DNA of 64,000 nt, from NCBI RefSeq assembly GCF_041431135.1, contig NZ_CP107799.1, positions 8,122,001-8,186,000 of the forward strand. Direction: 5' to 3'. Positions 56,421 to 63,971 of this stretch are shown here, one piece after another. The position numbers and the translations under genes were made by a program. A model generated the notes under the pieces. It saw only the letters and a list, made by a program, of their open reading frames with translations. It did not search any database and was not told the origin of the DNA. This stretch comes from Streptomyces sp. NBC_00554. Its GTDB lineage: Bacteria; Actinomycetota; Actinomycetes; Streptomycetales; Streptomycetaceae. The first letter of the stretch is position 1; the number at the start of each line of letters is the position of its first letter.

Positions 56421-57650
56421 ATGTATGCCTGGCCCGCTTCTGATGTCCCCGCCCTGCCTGGTGAGGGCCGCGACCTCCGGATTCACGACACCGCGACCGG
56501 TGGGCTCGTCAGTCTTGACCCCGGTCCCGTCGCCCGTATCTACGTATGCGGCATCACGCCGTACGACGCGACCCATCTGGGGCACGCGGCGACCTACAAC
56601 GCGTTCGACCTCGTTCAGCGCGTGTGGCTCGACACCAAGCGGCAGGTTCACTACGTCCAGAACGTGACCGATGTCGACGACCCGCTGCTGGTGCGCGCGG
56701 AGCGGGACGGCATCGACTGGGTGGCGCTCGCCGAGAAGGAGACCGCCCTCTTCCGCGAGGACATGACCGCCCTGCGGATGCTGCCCCCGAAGCACTACAT
56801 CGGCGCCGTCGAGGCGATACCGGGGATCGTCCCGCTCGTCGAGCGGCTGCGGGACGCGGGAGCGGCGTACGAGCTCGAAGGGGATGTCTACTTCTCCGTC
56901 GAGTCGGATCCGAACTTCGGCAAGGTGTCCAACCTGGACGCCGCCGCGATGCGCCTGCTGTCCGCCGAGCGCGGTGGCGACCCGGACCGTCCGGGCAAGA
57001 AGGACCCGCTCGACCCGATGCTCTGGATGGCCGCGCGCGAGGGTGAGCCCAGCTGGGACGGTGGCTCGCTCGGGCAGGGCCGTCCCGGATGGCACATCGA
57101 GTGTGTCGCCATCGCCCTCGACCACCTGGGGATGGGCTTCGACGTCCAGGGCGGCGGCTCCGACCTCGCCTTCCCGCACCACGAGATGGGCGCCTCGCAC
57201 GCCCAGGTGCTGACCGGCGAGTTCCCGATGGCCAAGGCGTACGTCCACGCCGGCATGGTCGCGCTGCACGGCGAGAAGATGTCGAAGTCCAAGGGCAATC
57301 TCGTCTTCGTGTCCACGCTCCGGCGCGACGGCGTCGACCCCGCCGCGATACGGCTCGCCCTGCTGGCGCACCACTACCGGGCCGACTGGGAGTGGACGGA
57401 CTCGGTTCTCGAAGAGGCCGTCGCGCGGTTGGAGAACTGGCGGTCCGCCGTTTCACGCCCTGACGGGCCGTCCGCCGACGCGCTCGTCGAGGAGATCCGC
57501 GAGGCCCTCGCCAACGACCTGGACGCGCCGTCCGCGCTCGCCGCGGTCGACCGCTGGGCCGCTCTCCAGCACGAGCGGGGCGGTACGGACGAGGGCGCCC
57601 CCGGCGTCGTATCGCGCTCCGTGGACGCCCTGTTGGGCGTGGCCCTGTAG
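56421..57650 (+). CDS. mshC: Cysteine:glucosaminyl-inositol ligase MshC (mycothiol biosynthesis)
   Basis: The enzyme has 409 residues and resembles a shortened cysteinyl-tRNA synthetase. YVCGITPYDATHLGHAATYN holds a zinc Cys (C43) and the HxGH motif (52-55); GWHIEC and HHEMG give further zinc ligands; KMSKSKGN begins at K286. It joins cysteine to GlcN-inositol with ATP, the penultimate step of mycothiol synthesis. The start YAWPASDVPALPG and lack of a tRNA-binding domain separate it from CysS. Terminator at 57686. Confidence 0.96.
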   Translation: MYAWPASDVPALPGEGRDLRIHDTATGGLVSLDPGPVARIYVCGITPYDATHLGHAATYNAFDLVQRVWLDTKRQVHYVQNVTDVDDPLLVRAERDGIDWVALAEKETALFREDMTALRMLPPKHYIGAVEAIPGIVPLVERLRDAGAAYELEGDVYFSVESDPNFGKVSNLDAAAMRLLSAERGGDPDRPGKKDPLDPMLWMAAREGEPSWDGGSLGQGRPGWHIECVAIALDHLGMGFDVQGGGSDLAFPHHEMGASHAQVLTGEFPMAKAYVHAGMVALHGEKMSKSKGNLVFVSTLRRDGVDPAAIRLALLAHHYRADWEWTDSVLEEAVARLENWRSAVSRPDGPSADALVEEIREALANDLDAPSALAAVDRWAALQHERGGTDEGAPGVVSRSVDALLGVAL

Positions 57651-57685
57651 GACGAAAGACAGCGCGGGCCGCACGAGCCCGCGAG

Positions 57686-57722
57686 AGGGGCGCTTCCTCC
57701 GTCCGGAGGGAGCGCCCCTTTT
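57686..57722 (+). terminator. mshC terminator
   Basis: AGGGGCGCT and AGCGCCCCT close a stem with an inner CCTCCGTCCGGAGG hairpin, followed by TTTT on the plus strand. Confidence 0.9.
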
Positions 57723-57757
57723 GGTTCGAGCGGACTCAAGCGTGGATCACGCGCCGG

Positions 57758-58411
57758 TCAGATCCGCTGGACCCGGATGCTGCGCAGGATCGCGGGAGAA
57801 CCGGTGTCCCAGACGCCGATGACCTGGTGGCCGAAGGCGAACGCTTCCTGGATCTCGTCGTGGGCCTGCGGGGTCGGGTTGTTGAGGACACGGAACTGGT
57901 TGTTGATGCGCAGGAAGATCTGCCGCGGCTGCCCCGGAAGCGGGTGAACGATGTCGATGTAGCCGTTCGCCACACCGGCGACGAGCGCCTGCGTCGAGAT
58001 CTGCTGAAGCGCGGCCTGCGTGACCTGCTGGAGCTGCTGCTGCACCTGCTGCTCGATCTGTTGCTGTTGCTGTTGTTGCTGCTCGCCCTGCTGTTGCTGC
58101 CCGAACGGCTGCTGCTGTCCGTACGGCTGCTGTTGCTGCTGCTGGCTCAGCTGCTGAAGCAACTGCTGGAAGGGCTGCTGCTGGGCGAGCTGCTGGAGCT
58201 GCTCGAGCGATCCGCTCATGCCCTGGGGTCCGAACGGCTGCTGCTGCTGGACGTACGGCTGCTGTTGCTGCTGCCCGAACGGCTGCTGCTGGCCGAAGGG
58301 CTGCTGCATCTGCTGTCCGTACGGCTGCTGCTGGCCCGGACCCTGCTGCTGGTACGGCGACGTGCTCGGGAACTGCTGGCCCTGTTGGCTCATTTGCGGG
58401 GTGATGCTCAT
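57758..58411 (-). CDS. Glutamine-rich prion-like protein with subtilase-shared C-terminal module
   Basis: Of 217 residues, the first 135 are dominated by Gln with Pro-Tyr/Phe-Gly punctuation (PYGQQ, PFGQQ), including a run of eight Gln; charged residues are almost absent. This is the composition of yeast prion domains. Residues 140-217 are an ordered module (ALVAGVANGYIDIVHPLPGQ, then IFLRINNQFRVLNNPTP and HDEIQEAFAFG). That module resembles the C-terminus of the subtilase encoded just upstream. No signal peptide. GGAAGGTGGCACCCGC precedes ATG 58411. The gap to the subtilase gene is 59 bases, same strand. Function not known to me. Confidence 0.8.
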   Translation of the reverse strand: MSITPQMSQQGQQFPSTSPYQQQGPGQQQPYGQQMQQPFGQQQPFGQQQQQPYVQQQQPFGPQGMSGSLEQLQQLAQQQPFQQLLQQLSQQQQQQPYGQQQPFGQQQQGEQQQQQQQQIEQQVQQQLQQVTQAALQQISTQALVAGVANGYIDIVHPLPGQPRQIFLRINNQFRVLNNPTPQAHDEIQEAFAFGHQVIGVWDTGSPAILRSIRVQRI

Positions 58412-58470
58412 GCGGGTGCCACCTTCCATCATGGTTGGTTGCGGTTCGCCGGTATGTGACGACCAGGTCC

Positions 58471-60210
58471 TCAGCCCGTGACCACCAGGCCGACGATCTC
58501 GTCGTCCGAGAACCAGACACGTACGTCGGGCCGTCCTCCCGCGAAGGCGGAGTGCACCGCCTGGCGGATCTCGGGGGACGGGTTGTTGAGGTTGCGCCAG
58601 TCGCCGGCCACGAACAGCCGGAGCCTCGGCGGGAGTTCACGCGGGTACGGCAGCAGCTCGTCCCAGTACCGTTCGGCCAGGCCCGAGCCGACCGCGTCCG
58701 GCAGCAGATGGGTCACCGCCGCCTTGATGTCCGGCCGGTTGCCGATCCGCTGGGAGGCGGGCCGGGCCGGCGCGTCCTGCTGCGGGGTGCCCGTGGCCCG
58801 CAGCACCGCGCGGGCACGCTCGGGGGACATCGGTACCTGCCCGGCCGCTTTGAGCATGCCTTGCAGCGCGGCCAGGGCGCCGACCACCACCGGAGAGGCG
58901 GAGGAGGTCCCGGAGAACGTGTCCGTGTACCAGCCGATCTCCTCGGCACCGCCCTGCAGGTCGCCGGGCCGGTCCCAGGAGCCGCCGGTGGTCGTGACCT
59001 CGCGGCCCCAGCCCTGCGCGTCCACGCGGGCCCCGTAGTTGGAGAACGCGAGCCGCGAGCGGTCCGGGCCGTGGTCGCGGCCGTGGGTGCCGGGCGGCGG
59101 TGCGCCCGCGCCGACCAGGACCGCGCCGGAGGACTGGTTGGAGGGGTTGAACGGGTTGCGCCACCACTCGGGGAACTCGGCGGGGCGGCGCTCGTACACC
59201 CCGTCGTCGAGCGACTCGGCGCCGTTGCCCGCGGCCGCCACGACGAGCACGCCCTTGGCGGTCGCGTACCGGACGGCCGCGAAGGTGTCCGGCCACCACT
59301 CGACCGGTATGTAGCCCTGCTGGTCGTCGCGCTCCTCGAAGTCGAACCGCGGGCCCGGAGCGTGCAGTTCGATCAGGATGATGTCGCCGGGGCTCAGCCG
59401 GTCGGCCGTCGCGTGGATCGCGGCCGCCGTGCCGATGCCCTGGAAGGACGCGGCCGCGGTCACGGTGTCCGGCACGATGCCGGTGATCCCGTGCTCGTTG
59501 CGGTCGCCGCCGATCACTCCGATGACGGCGGTGCCGTGGTTGCGCCAGGCGAGGTCGGTCAGCGGGGTGCCGACGACGACGCCCGCGAGCTTCCCGGCCA
59601 GGTCCTGGTGGCCGAGCTGCCAGGCGCCCTCCACGTCGATCACCGTCACGCCCTGGCCCGTACCGCCCGGCCGCTGCCAGGCCCAGTACGCGTCGATCCC
59701 CTCGGGCGCCGGGCGCAGATACCCCTGGCGGCTGGTGAAGTCCGGGGTGACGGGCGCCCCTTCCTTCACTCGCTGGCTGTTGTCCGCACTCTGTCCCACC
59801 GACCCCACGGAGGCCGGTACGGCGCCCGGCTTCACGTACGCCGTGTCGATCTCGGGCAGTGCGGCGATCCGTGAGCGCAGTTCCCGGGCGCGGCTCTCGA
59901 CGCCGCGTACCCGGTAGAAGAGCGCGAGGTCGGGGCCGCTCTCGGTGGCCGTCGCCGCGGACTGCTGCAGACGTTCCTCGCTGCCGAACAGCGGCTCCAG
60001 GGAGAGCTGTTCGTCGCTGAGGAACATGTTGAGGGCCGACACATCGGCGCCCACCGCCGAACGGACGCCCTCGGTCCTGGCGCGGAGCCTGGCCTCGGGA
60101 CGTGCGACGACGATCAGCTCCTGCTCGGCTCCTCGGTAGGTGAATCCCGCTCCGTCGGGCCCCGGCCCGGACGTTCCCGGGCCCTGCGCCGGCTGTACCT
60201 GGTCGGTCAT
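58471..60210 (-). CDS. S8 subtilisin-like peptidase without signal peptide
   Basis: The protein has 579 residues. About 180 residues precede the peptidase domain. Triad: D192 in VTVIDVEGAW, H225 in NHGTAVIG, S436 in FSGTSSASP; N329 in AAAGNG is the oxyanion residue, so it should be active. There is no hydrophobic signal at the N-terminus (MTDQVQPAQGPGTSG), unlike most subtilases. Residues 531-579 (LFVAGDWRNLNNPSPEI, then AVHSAFAGG and VRVWFSDDE) match the Q-rich protein's C-terminal module. GAAGGGAG precedes ATG 60210. Likely one operon with the Q-rich gene. Confidence 0.88.
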   Translation of the reverse strand: MTDQVQPAQGPGTSGPGPDGAGFTYRGAEQELIVVARPEARLRARTEGVRSAVGADVSALNMFLSDEQLSLEPLFGSEERLQQSAATATESGPDLALFYRVRGVESRARELRSRIAALPEIDTAYVKPGAVPASVGSVGQSADNSQRVKEGAPVTPDFTSRQGYLRPAPEGIDAYWAWQRPGGTGQGVTVIDVEGAWQLGHQDLAGKLAGVVVGTPLTDLAWRNHGTAVIGVIGGDRNEHGITGIVPDTVTAAASFQGIGTAAAIHATADRLSPGDIILIELHAPGPRFDFEERDDQQGYIPVEWWPDTFAAVRYATAKGVLVVAAAGNGAESLDDGVYERRPAEFPEWWRNPFNPSNQSSGAVLVGAGAPPPGTHGRDHGPDRSRLAFSNYGARVDAQGWGREVTTTGGSWDRPGDLQGGAEEIGWYTDTFSGTSSASPVVVGALAALQGMLKAAGQVPMSPERARAVLRATGTPQQDAPARPASQRIGNRPDIKAAVTHLLPDAVGSGLAERYWDELLPYPRELPPRLRLFVAGDWRNLNNPSPEIRQAVHSAFAGGRPDVRVWFSDDEIVGLVVTG

Positions 60211-60365
60211 CGCGTACCGCTCCCTTCGGTCCATGCGGGTGCTTCTGGCTCGGTCCATACGGGTGCTCTGTCGCGGGATGACGCGGTGTCATGTCCCGTC
60301 CCCGGGCCGCGCCTTCGGGGCACACCCTGCTCCTCGCACGGCGACTCGTCCACCCCCGATGTCGT

Positions 60366-60388
60366 CAACTTGGTTTGAAAACAAGTTG
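60366..60388. promoter_or_regulatory. AT-rich inverted repeat upstream of the subtilase/Q-rich operon
   Basis: CAACTTG and CAAGTTG are exact 7-base arms 9 bases apart, in one of the most AT-rich spots of the window (TGGTTTGAAAACAAG). It lies 156 bases before the subtilase start. The remaining bases of 60211-60517 show no gene. Confidence 0.5.
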
Positions 60389-60517
60389 AATTGGGCAACC
60401 TGTGCAATCCGTCCTGAAACAGATGTCACGAGGCAAACCAGCCAAAGGCTGAGGAGACGGGTGTCATGTGATGGGGCGGGAGCGCTTGCCGACCGCTCGA
60501 CCGGACCCGGTACGCGA

Positions 60518-60550
60518 CAGGGGCGGTGCGCGTTCCGCGCACCGCCCCTG
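60518..60550 (-). terminator. 15-bp hairpin terminator after the PAC2 gene
   Basis: CAGGGGCGGTGCGCG-TTC-CGCGCACCGCCCCTG is a perfect stem 34 bases past the PAC2 stop on the minus strand. Confidence 0.85.
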
Positions 60551-60583
60551 GTGGTTCAGTCCCTCGAGGAAATCCGGGGAGTC

Positions 60584-61633
60584 CTAGGAATCCTCGGAGG
60601 TGTCGTCGGGACCCTTGTCGTCCGGCCCGACCTTGTCGTCCGAGCCGGTGCCCTGGTCCGTCCCGGACTCCGCGTCCGCCTCGGGCAGCTGCGGCTTCGG
60701 TGGCCGTGTGCGGCCGGCGGGGCCGTCCCGGAGGAACGACGCGGACTCGCCGCTCTCGGTGGCGTGGCCCCCGGCCTGCGAGGTCGGACCGCCGCCGTCC
60801 CGTCTGCGCAGATACCGCTCGAACTCACGGGCGATCGCCTCGCCCGACGCCTCCGGCAGCTCGGCGGTGTCCCGGGCCTCCTCCAGCGACTGCACGTACT
60901 CGGCGACCTCGCTGTCCTCGGCGGCCAGCTGGTCGACGCCCAGCTGCCAGGCCCGCGCGTCCTCGGGCAGCTCGCCCAGCGGGATACGCAGGTCGATCAG
61001 GTCCTCCAGGCGGTTGAGGAGGGCCAGCGTCGCCTTCGGGTTCGGCGGCTGCGACACGTAGTGCGGTACGGCCGCCCACAGCGACACGGCCGGTACGCCC
61101 GCGTGGGTGCACGCCTCCTGGAGGATGCCGACGATGCCCGTGGGGCCCTCGTACTTGGTCTCCTCCAGGTCCATGGTGCGGGCCAGGTCCGCATCGGACG
61201 TCACTCCGCTGACCGGCACCGGACGCGTGTGCGGGGTGTCACCGAGCAGGGCGCCCAGGATCACCACCAGCTCCACGCCCAGCTCGTGCGCGAAGCCGAG
61301 CAGCTCGTTGCAGAACGAACGCCATCGCATCGACGGCTCGATGCCCCGGACCAGCACCAGGTCACGCGGCTTCTCGCCGCCGACCCGGACCACCGACAAC
61401 CTTGTCGTCGGCCATGTGATCTTCCGGACACCGCCGTCCAGCCACACGGTGGGGCGGTTCACCTGGAAGTCGTAGTAGTCCTCGGCGTCCAGCGCCGCGA
61501 ACACCTCGCCCTTCCATTCCTTGTCCAGATGCGCGACCGCGGTGGAGGCGGCGTCGCCGGCGTCGTTCCAGCCTTCGAACGCGGCCACCATGACCGGGTC
61601 GATCAGCTCGGGAACCCCCTCGAGCTCAATCAC
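60584..61633 (-). CDS. parJ: PAC2-family protein, ParJ-like
   Basis: The protein has 349 residues. IELEGVPELIDPVMVAAFEGWNDAGDAAS opens the PAC2 (proteasome-assembly-chaperone-like) fold; DLVLVRGIEPSMRWRSFCNELLGFAHELGVELVVILGALLGDTPHTRPV and QEACTHAGVPAVSLWAAVPHYVSQPPNPKATLALL are conserved in actinobacterial members. The C-terminus is acidic and disordered (TDQGTGSDDK). As I recall, S. coelicolor ParJ (SCO1662), which controls ParA polymers in sporulating hyphae, is this family and lies near mshC. AAGGAGGCACTGG precedes GTG 61633. Confidence 0.8.
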   Translation of the reverse strand: MIELEGVPELIDPVMVAAFEGWNDAGDAASTAVAHLDKEWKGEVFAALDAEDYYDFQVNRPTVWLDGGVRKITWPTTRLSVVRVGGEKPRDLVLVRGIEPSMRWRSFCNELLGFAHELGVELVVILGALLGDTPHTRPVPVSGVTSDADLARTMDLEETKYEGPTGIVGILQEACTHAGVPAVSLWAAVPHYVSQPPNPKATLALLNRLEDLIDLRIPLGELPEDARAWQLGVDQLAAEDSEVAEYVQSLEEARDTAELPEASGEAIAREFERYLRRRDGGGPTSQAGGHATESGESASFLRDGPAGRTRPPKPQLPEADAESGTDQGTGSDDKVGPDDKGPDDTSEDS

Positions 61634-61873
61634 CCAGTGCCTCCTTCCGACGTGCCCTCACGAACGCCCCAACCTTACGGCGTGCGAAGGGGGCCTCCGC
61701 AGCCCCCTTGCACGGGGGAGTGAACGGATCACTGCCCCGCCGAGGGGCCGGAAACACGCGCGACCGCCACCCTGAAACACCCCCCAGTCATCCGAGGAGT
61801 CACATCGCGCCCGCCGAGCCGGTCGGAGCGGTCCGGGCCGCCGGGCGGGCGACGGGTGTCTTCGTGACGCGGT

Positions 61874-62545
61874 TCACAGGGTCGAGCGCAGCCACTGTTC
61901 GACGCTCGCGATGTGCACCGTCGCCCAGGAGCGGGCCGCCTCCGCGTCGCGGTCGCGCAGGGCCGTGAGGATCGCGCGGTGCTCGTGCAGGGTGCGGCTG
62001 ACCGCGTCCTCCTGGGTCAGACCGCGCCAGATCCGGGCCCTGGTCGTGGGCCCGGAGAGGCCGTCGAGGAGGGAGCAGAGCACCGAGTTCCCGGAGCTCT
62101 GCACGATGCCGCGGTGGAACTCCAGGTCGGCGGCGACGAGCTCTTCCACCGAGGGCTCGTCGCCGAGCAGGTCCAACTGGGCGGACAGTGCGTCCAGTTG
62201 CTGTTCGCTGATGCGTGAGGCCGCCATCGCCGTGGCGGCCGGCTCCAGGATGCGGCGGACCGCGAGGAACTCGAGCACCGTGTCGTCGCGGTGGAAGTCG
62301 ACGACGAAGCTCAGTGCCTCCAGGAGGAGTTGGGGGTCCAGGCTGGTCACGTAGGTGCCGTCGCCCTGCCGGACGTCCAGGATGCGGATGAGCGACAGGG
62401 CGCGCACCGCCTCGCGCAGGGAGTTGCGTGACAGGCCGAGTTCCGCGGCGAGTTCGCTCTCCTTGGGAAGCCGGTCGCCGGGGCGCAGCGAGCCGGAGAC
62501 GATCATTCCCTTGATCTTCTCGATCGCCTCGTCTGTGACTGCCAT
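61874..62545 (-). CDS. FadR/GntR-family (FCD) regulator
   Basis: The protein has 223 residues. The winged-helix domain is MIVSGSLRPGDRLPKESELAAELGLSRNSLREAVRALSLIRILDVRQGDGTYV (about 13-66). The FCD domain has LEFHRGIV and LHEHRAILTAL as metal-site histidines. It is 124 bases downstream of the amidohydrolase gene on the same strand, so it may control that gene or purine-like catabolism. An AGACGTCCGATGTCT near-palindrome lies 57 bases before ATG 62545 and is nearly the same as the one in the gluconate leader. Confidence 0.9.
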   Translation of the reverse strand: MAVTDEAIEKIKGMIVSGSLRPGDRLPKESELAAELGLSRNSLREAVRALSLIRILDVRQGDGTYVTSLDPQLLLEALSFVVDFHRDDTVLEFLAVRRILEPAATAMAASRISEQQLDALSAQLDLLGDEPSVEELVAADLEFHRGIVQSSGNSVLCSLLDGLSGPTTRARIWRGLTQEDAVSRTLHEHRAILTALRDRDAEAARSWATVHIASVEQWLRSTL

Positions 62546-62601
62546 GGCGGGCCTCCCTGTCGTTCAGCGTGCAGTTCGGGATGTCGCCAAGGCATCCGCT
62601 C

Positions 62602-62616
62602 AGACGTCCGATGTCT
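62602..62616. promoter_or_regulatory. Candidate FCD-regulator operator
   Basis: AGACGTCCGATGTCT is an inverted repeat around a central C with one mismatched pair. Its inner 13 bases differ from 34761-34773 at one position. Confidence 0.6.
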
Positions 62617-62669
62617 CAGCCCATTATGAGGGTCAGCGGGCTGAACAGGACACGGAATCCGACGTCAGG

Positions 62670-63971
62670 TCAGGCGAGGGCCTCCAGGTCGGCCAGCGCG
62701 GAGGGCTCGTCGAGGGTCGTGAGGGCGCGGTCCCGCATCAGGATCCTGCCGTCGACGACCGTGTCCCGTACGTCCGCCGAGTGTGCGGCGTACGCGAGCG
62801 TGGACCACGGATCGTGCAGCGGCCTCAGATGGGGCGCGTCGAGGCCGAGCACGATCAGGTCGGCGCGCTTGCCCGCCTCCAGGGAGCCCAGGTGGTCGCC
62901 GAGCCCCAGCGCGCGGGCGCCCTCGATGGTGGCCATGCGGACCGCCTGTTCGGCGCCGACCGCGGTGGGATCGCCGCCCGCCTTGTGGACGAGGGCCGCC
63001 TGCCTGACGGCCCCCAGCACGTCCAGGGTGTTGGAGCTGACGGCGCCGTCCGTGCCGAGCCCGACGGTCACGCCCGCGCTGAGCAGCCTCGGAACCGGCG
63101 CGATACCGCAACCGAGCTTGAGGTTGGAGACCGGGCAGTGCGCGACCGACGTGCCGGTGCGGGCGAGGGCCGCGATCTCGGGACCCGTCAGATCCACGGC
63201 GTGCGCGAGCAGCAGGTCGGGGCCGAGCAGCCCGAGCGAGTCGAGCAGTTCCACCGGACGCTTGCCGTGGGCGACCTCGACGGTGGCGACCTCGGTCGCG
63301 TTCTCCGCCGCGTGGATGTGCAGCAGTGCGCCGAACTCCCTTGCCAGCGCGGCGATTTCGACGAGCTGCTCGGGCGAGAGGGTGTAGGTCGAGTGCGCGA
63401 AGAGGACGGGCCGGAGGCCGGGCCGCGCTGTCGCACGGGCGGTCAGATCGCGGCGCGCCCACTCCAGCCGGTCCTCGTACGCGATGCCGTCCGCGGGCTC
63501 CGGTACGTCCATGAAGGTCGGCCCGGTGTGCAGCCGCCAGCCCGCCTCGCGCGCGGCCTGTTCGGCCGCCTCGTGGAACCAGTACATGTCGAGCGCGGAG
63601 GTCACCCCCGCCCGTACGCTCTCGGCGATCGCGACCCGTACCGCCGCCGCGACGTTCTTCGGGGACAGCAACTCGGCTTCCCAGCGCAGCACCCGCTCCA
63701 GGAAACCCTGGAGCGTGACGTCGTCCGCGCGGCCGCGCAGCAGCGTCATCGCCAGGTGGGTGTGGGTGTTGACAAGGCCGGGGAGGACGAGACAGCCGCT
63801 CGCGTCGAGGGTGTCGCTGGCCGCGTACCGCGTGCGGAGTTCCTCGGCGGGACCGACGGCCAGGATCTCGCCGTCGCGGACGGCGACCGTGCCGGAGCGC
63901 ACGAAGGTCCCGGCCTCGTCGACGGTCAGGACGTCCCCGCCCTCGACCAGCAGATCAGCGCGCTCGCTCAT
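62670..63971 (-). CDS. Amidohydrolase, cytosine/guanine-deaminase-like (SsnA/TrzA/MtaD group)
   Basis: The enzyme has 433 residues. VNTHTHLAMTLLRG gives the first metal histidines, LLHIHAAENATE and the later HAVDL the next, and GLGTDGAVSSN the catalytic Asp. Flanking beta-sandwich pieces (DLLVEGGDVLTVDEAG, LEAGKRADLIVLGLDAPHLRPLHDPW) complete the fold. It probably deaminates a purine, pyrimidine or S-adenosylhomocysteine-like compound. ATG 63971 overlaps the stop of an upstream gene (ATGA), so it belongs to an operon that continues outside the window. Confidence 0.88.
   Translation of the reverse strand: MSERADLLVEGGDVLTVDEAGTFVRSGTVAVRDGEILAVGPAEELRTRYAASDTLDASGCLVLPGLVNTHTHLAMTLLRGRADDVTLQGFLERVLRWEAELLSPKNVAAAVRVAIAESVRAGVTSALDMYWFHEAAEQAAREAGWRLHTGPTFMDVPEPADGIAYEDRLEWARRDLTARATARPGLRPVLFAHSTYTLSPEQLVEIAALAREFGALLHIHAAENATEVATVEVAHGKRPVELLDSLGLLGPDLLLAHAVDLTGPEIAALARTGTSVAHCPVSNLKLGCGIAPVPRLLSAGVTVGLGTDGAVSSNTLDVLGAVRQAALVHKAGGDPTAVGAEQAVRMATIEGARALGLGDHLGSLEAGKRADLIVLGLDAPHLRPLHDPWSTLAYAAHSADVRDTVVDGRILMRDRALTTLDEPSALADLEALA

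Noticed and set aside
56421..57650. Cysteinyl-tRNA synthetase
   Set aside because: At 409 residues it lacks the tRNA-binding C-terminal domain, and its N-terminus is that of MshC.
57827..58459. Plus-strand frame made almost wholly of Leu
   Set aside because: It is the complement of the CAG-rich Gln tract of the Q-rich gene. The Gln frame has a ribosome site and an ordered conserved end; the Leu frame has neither.
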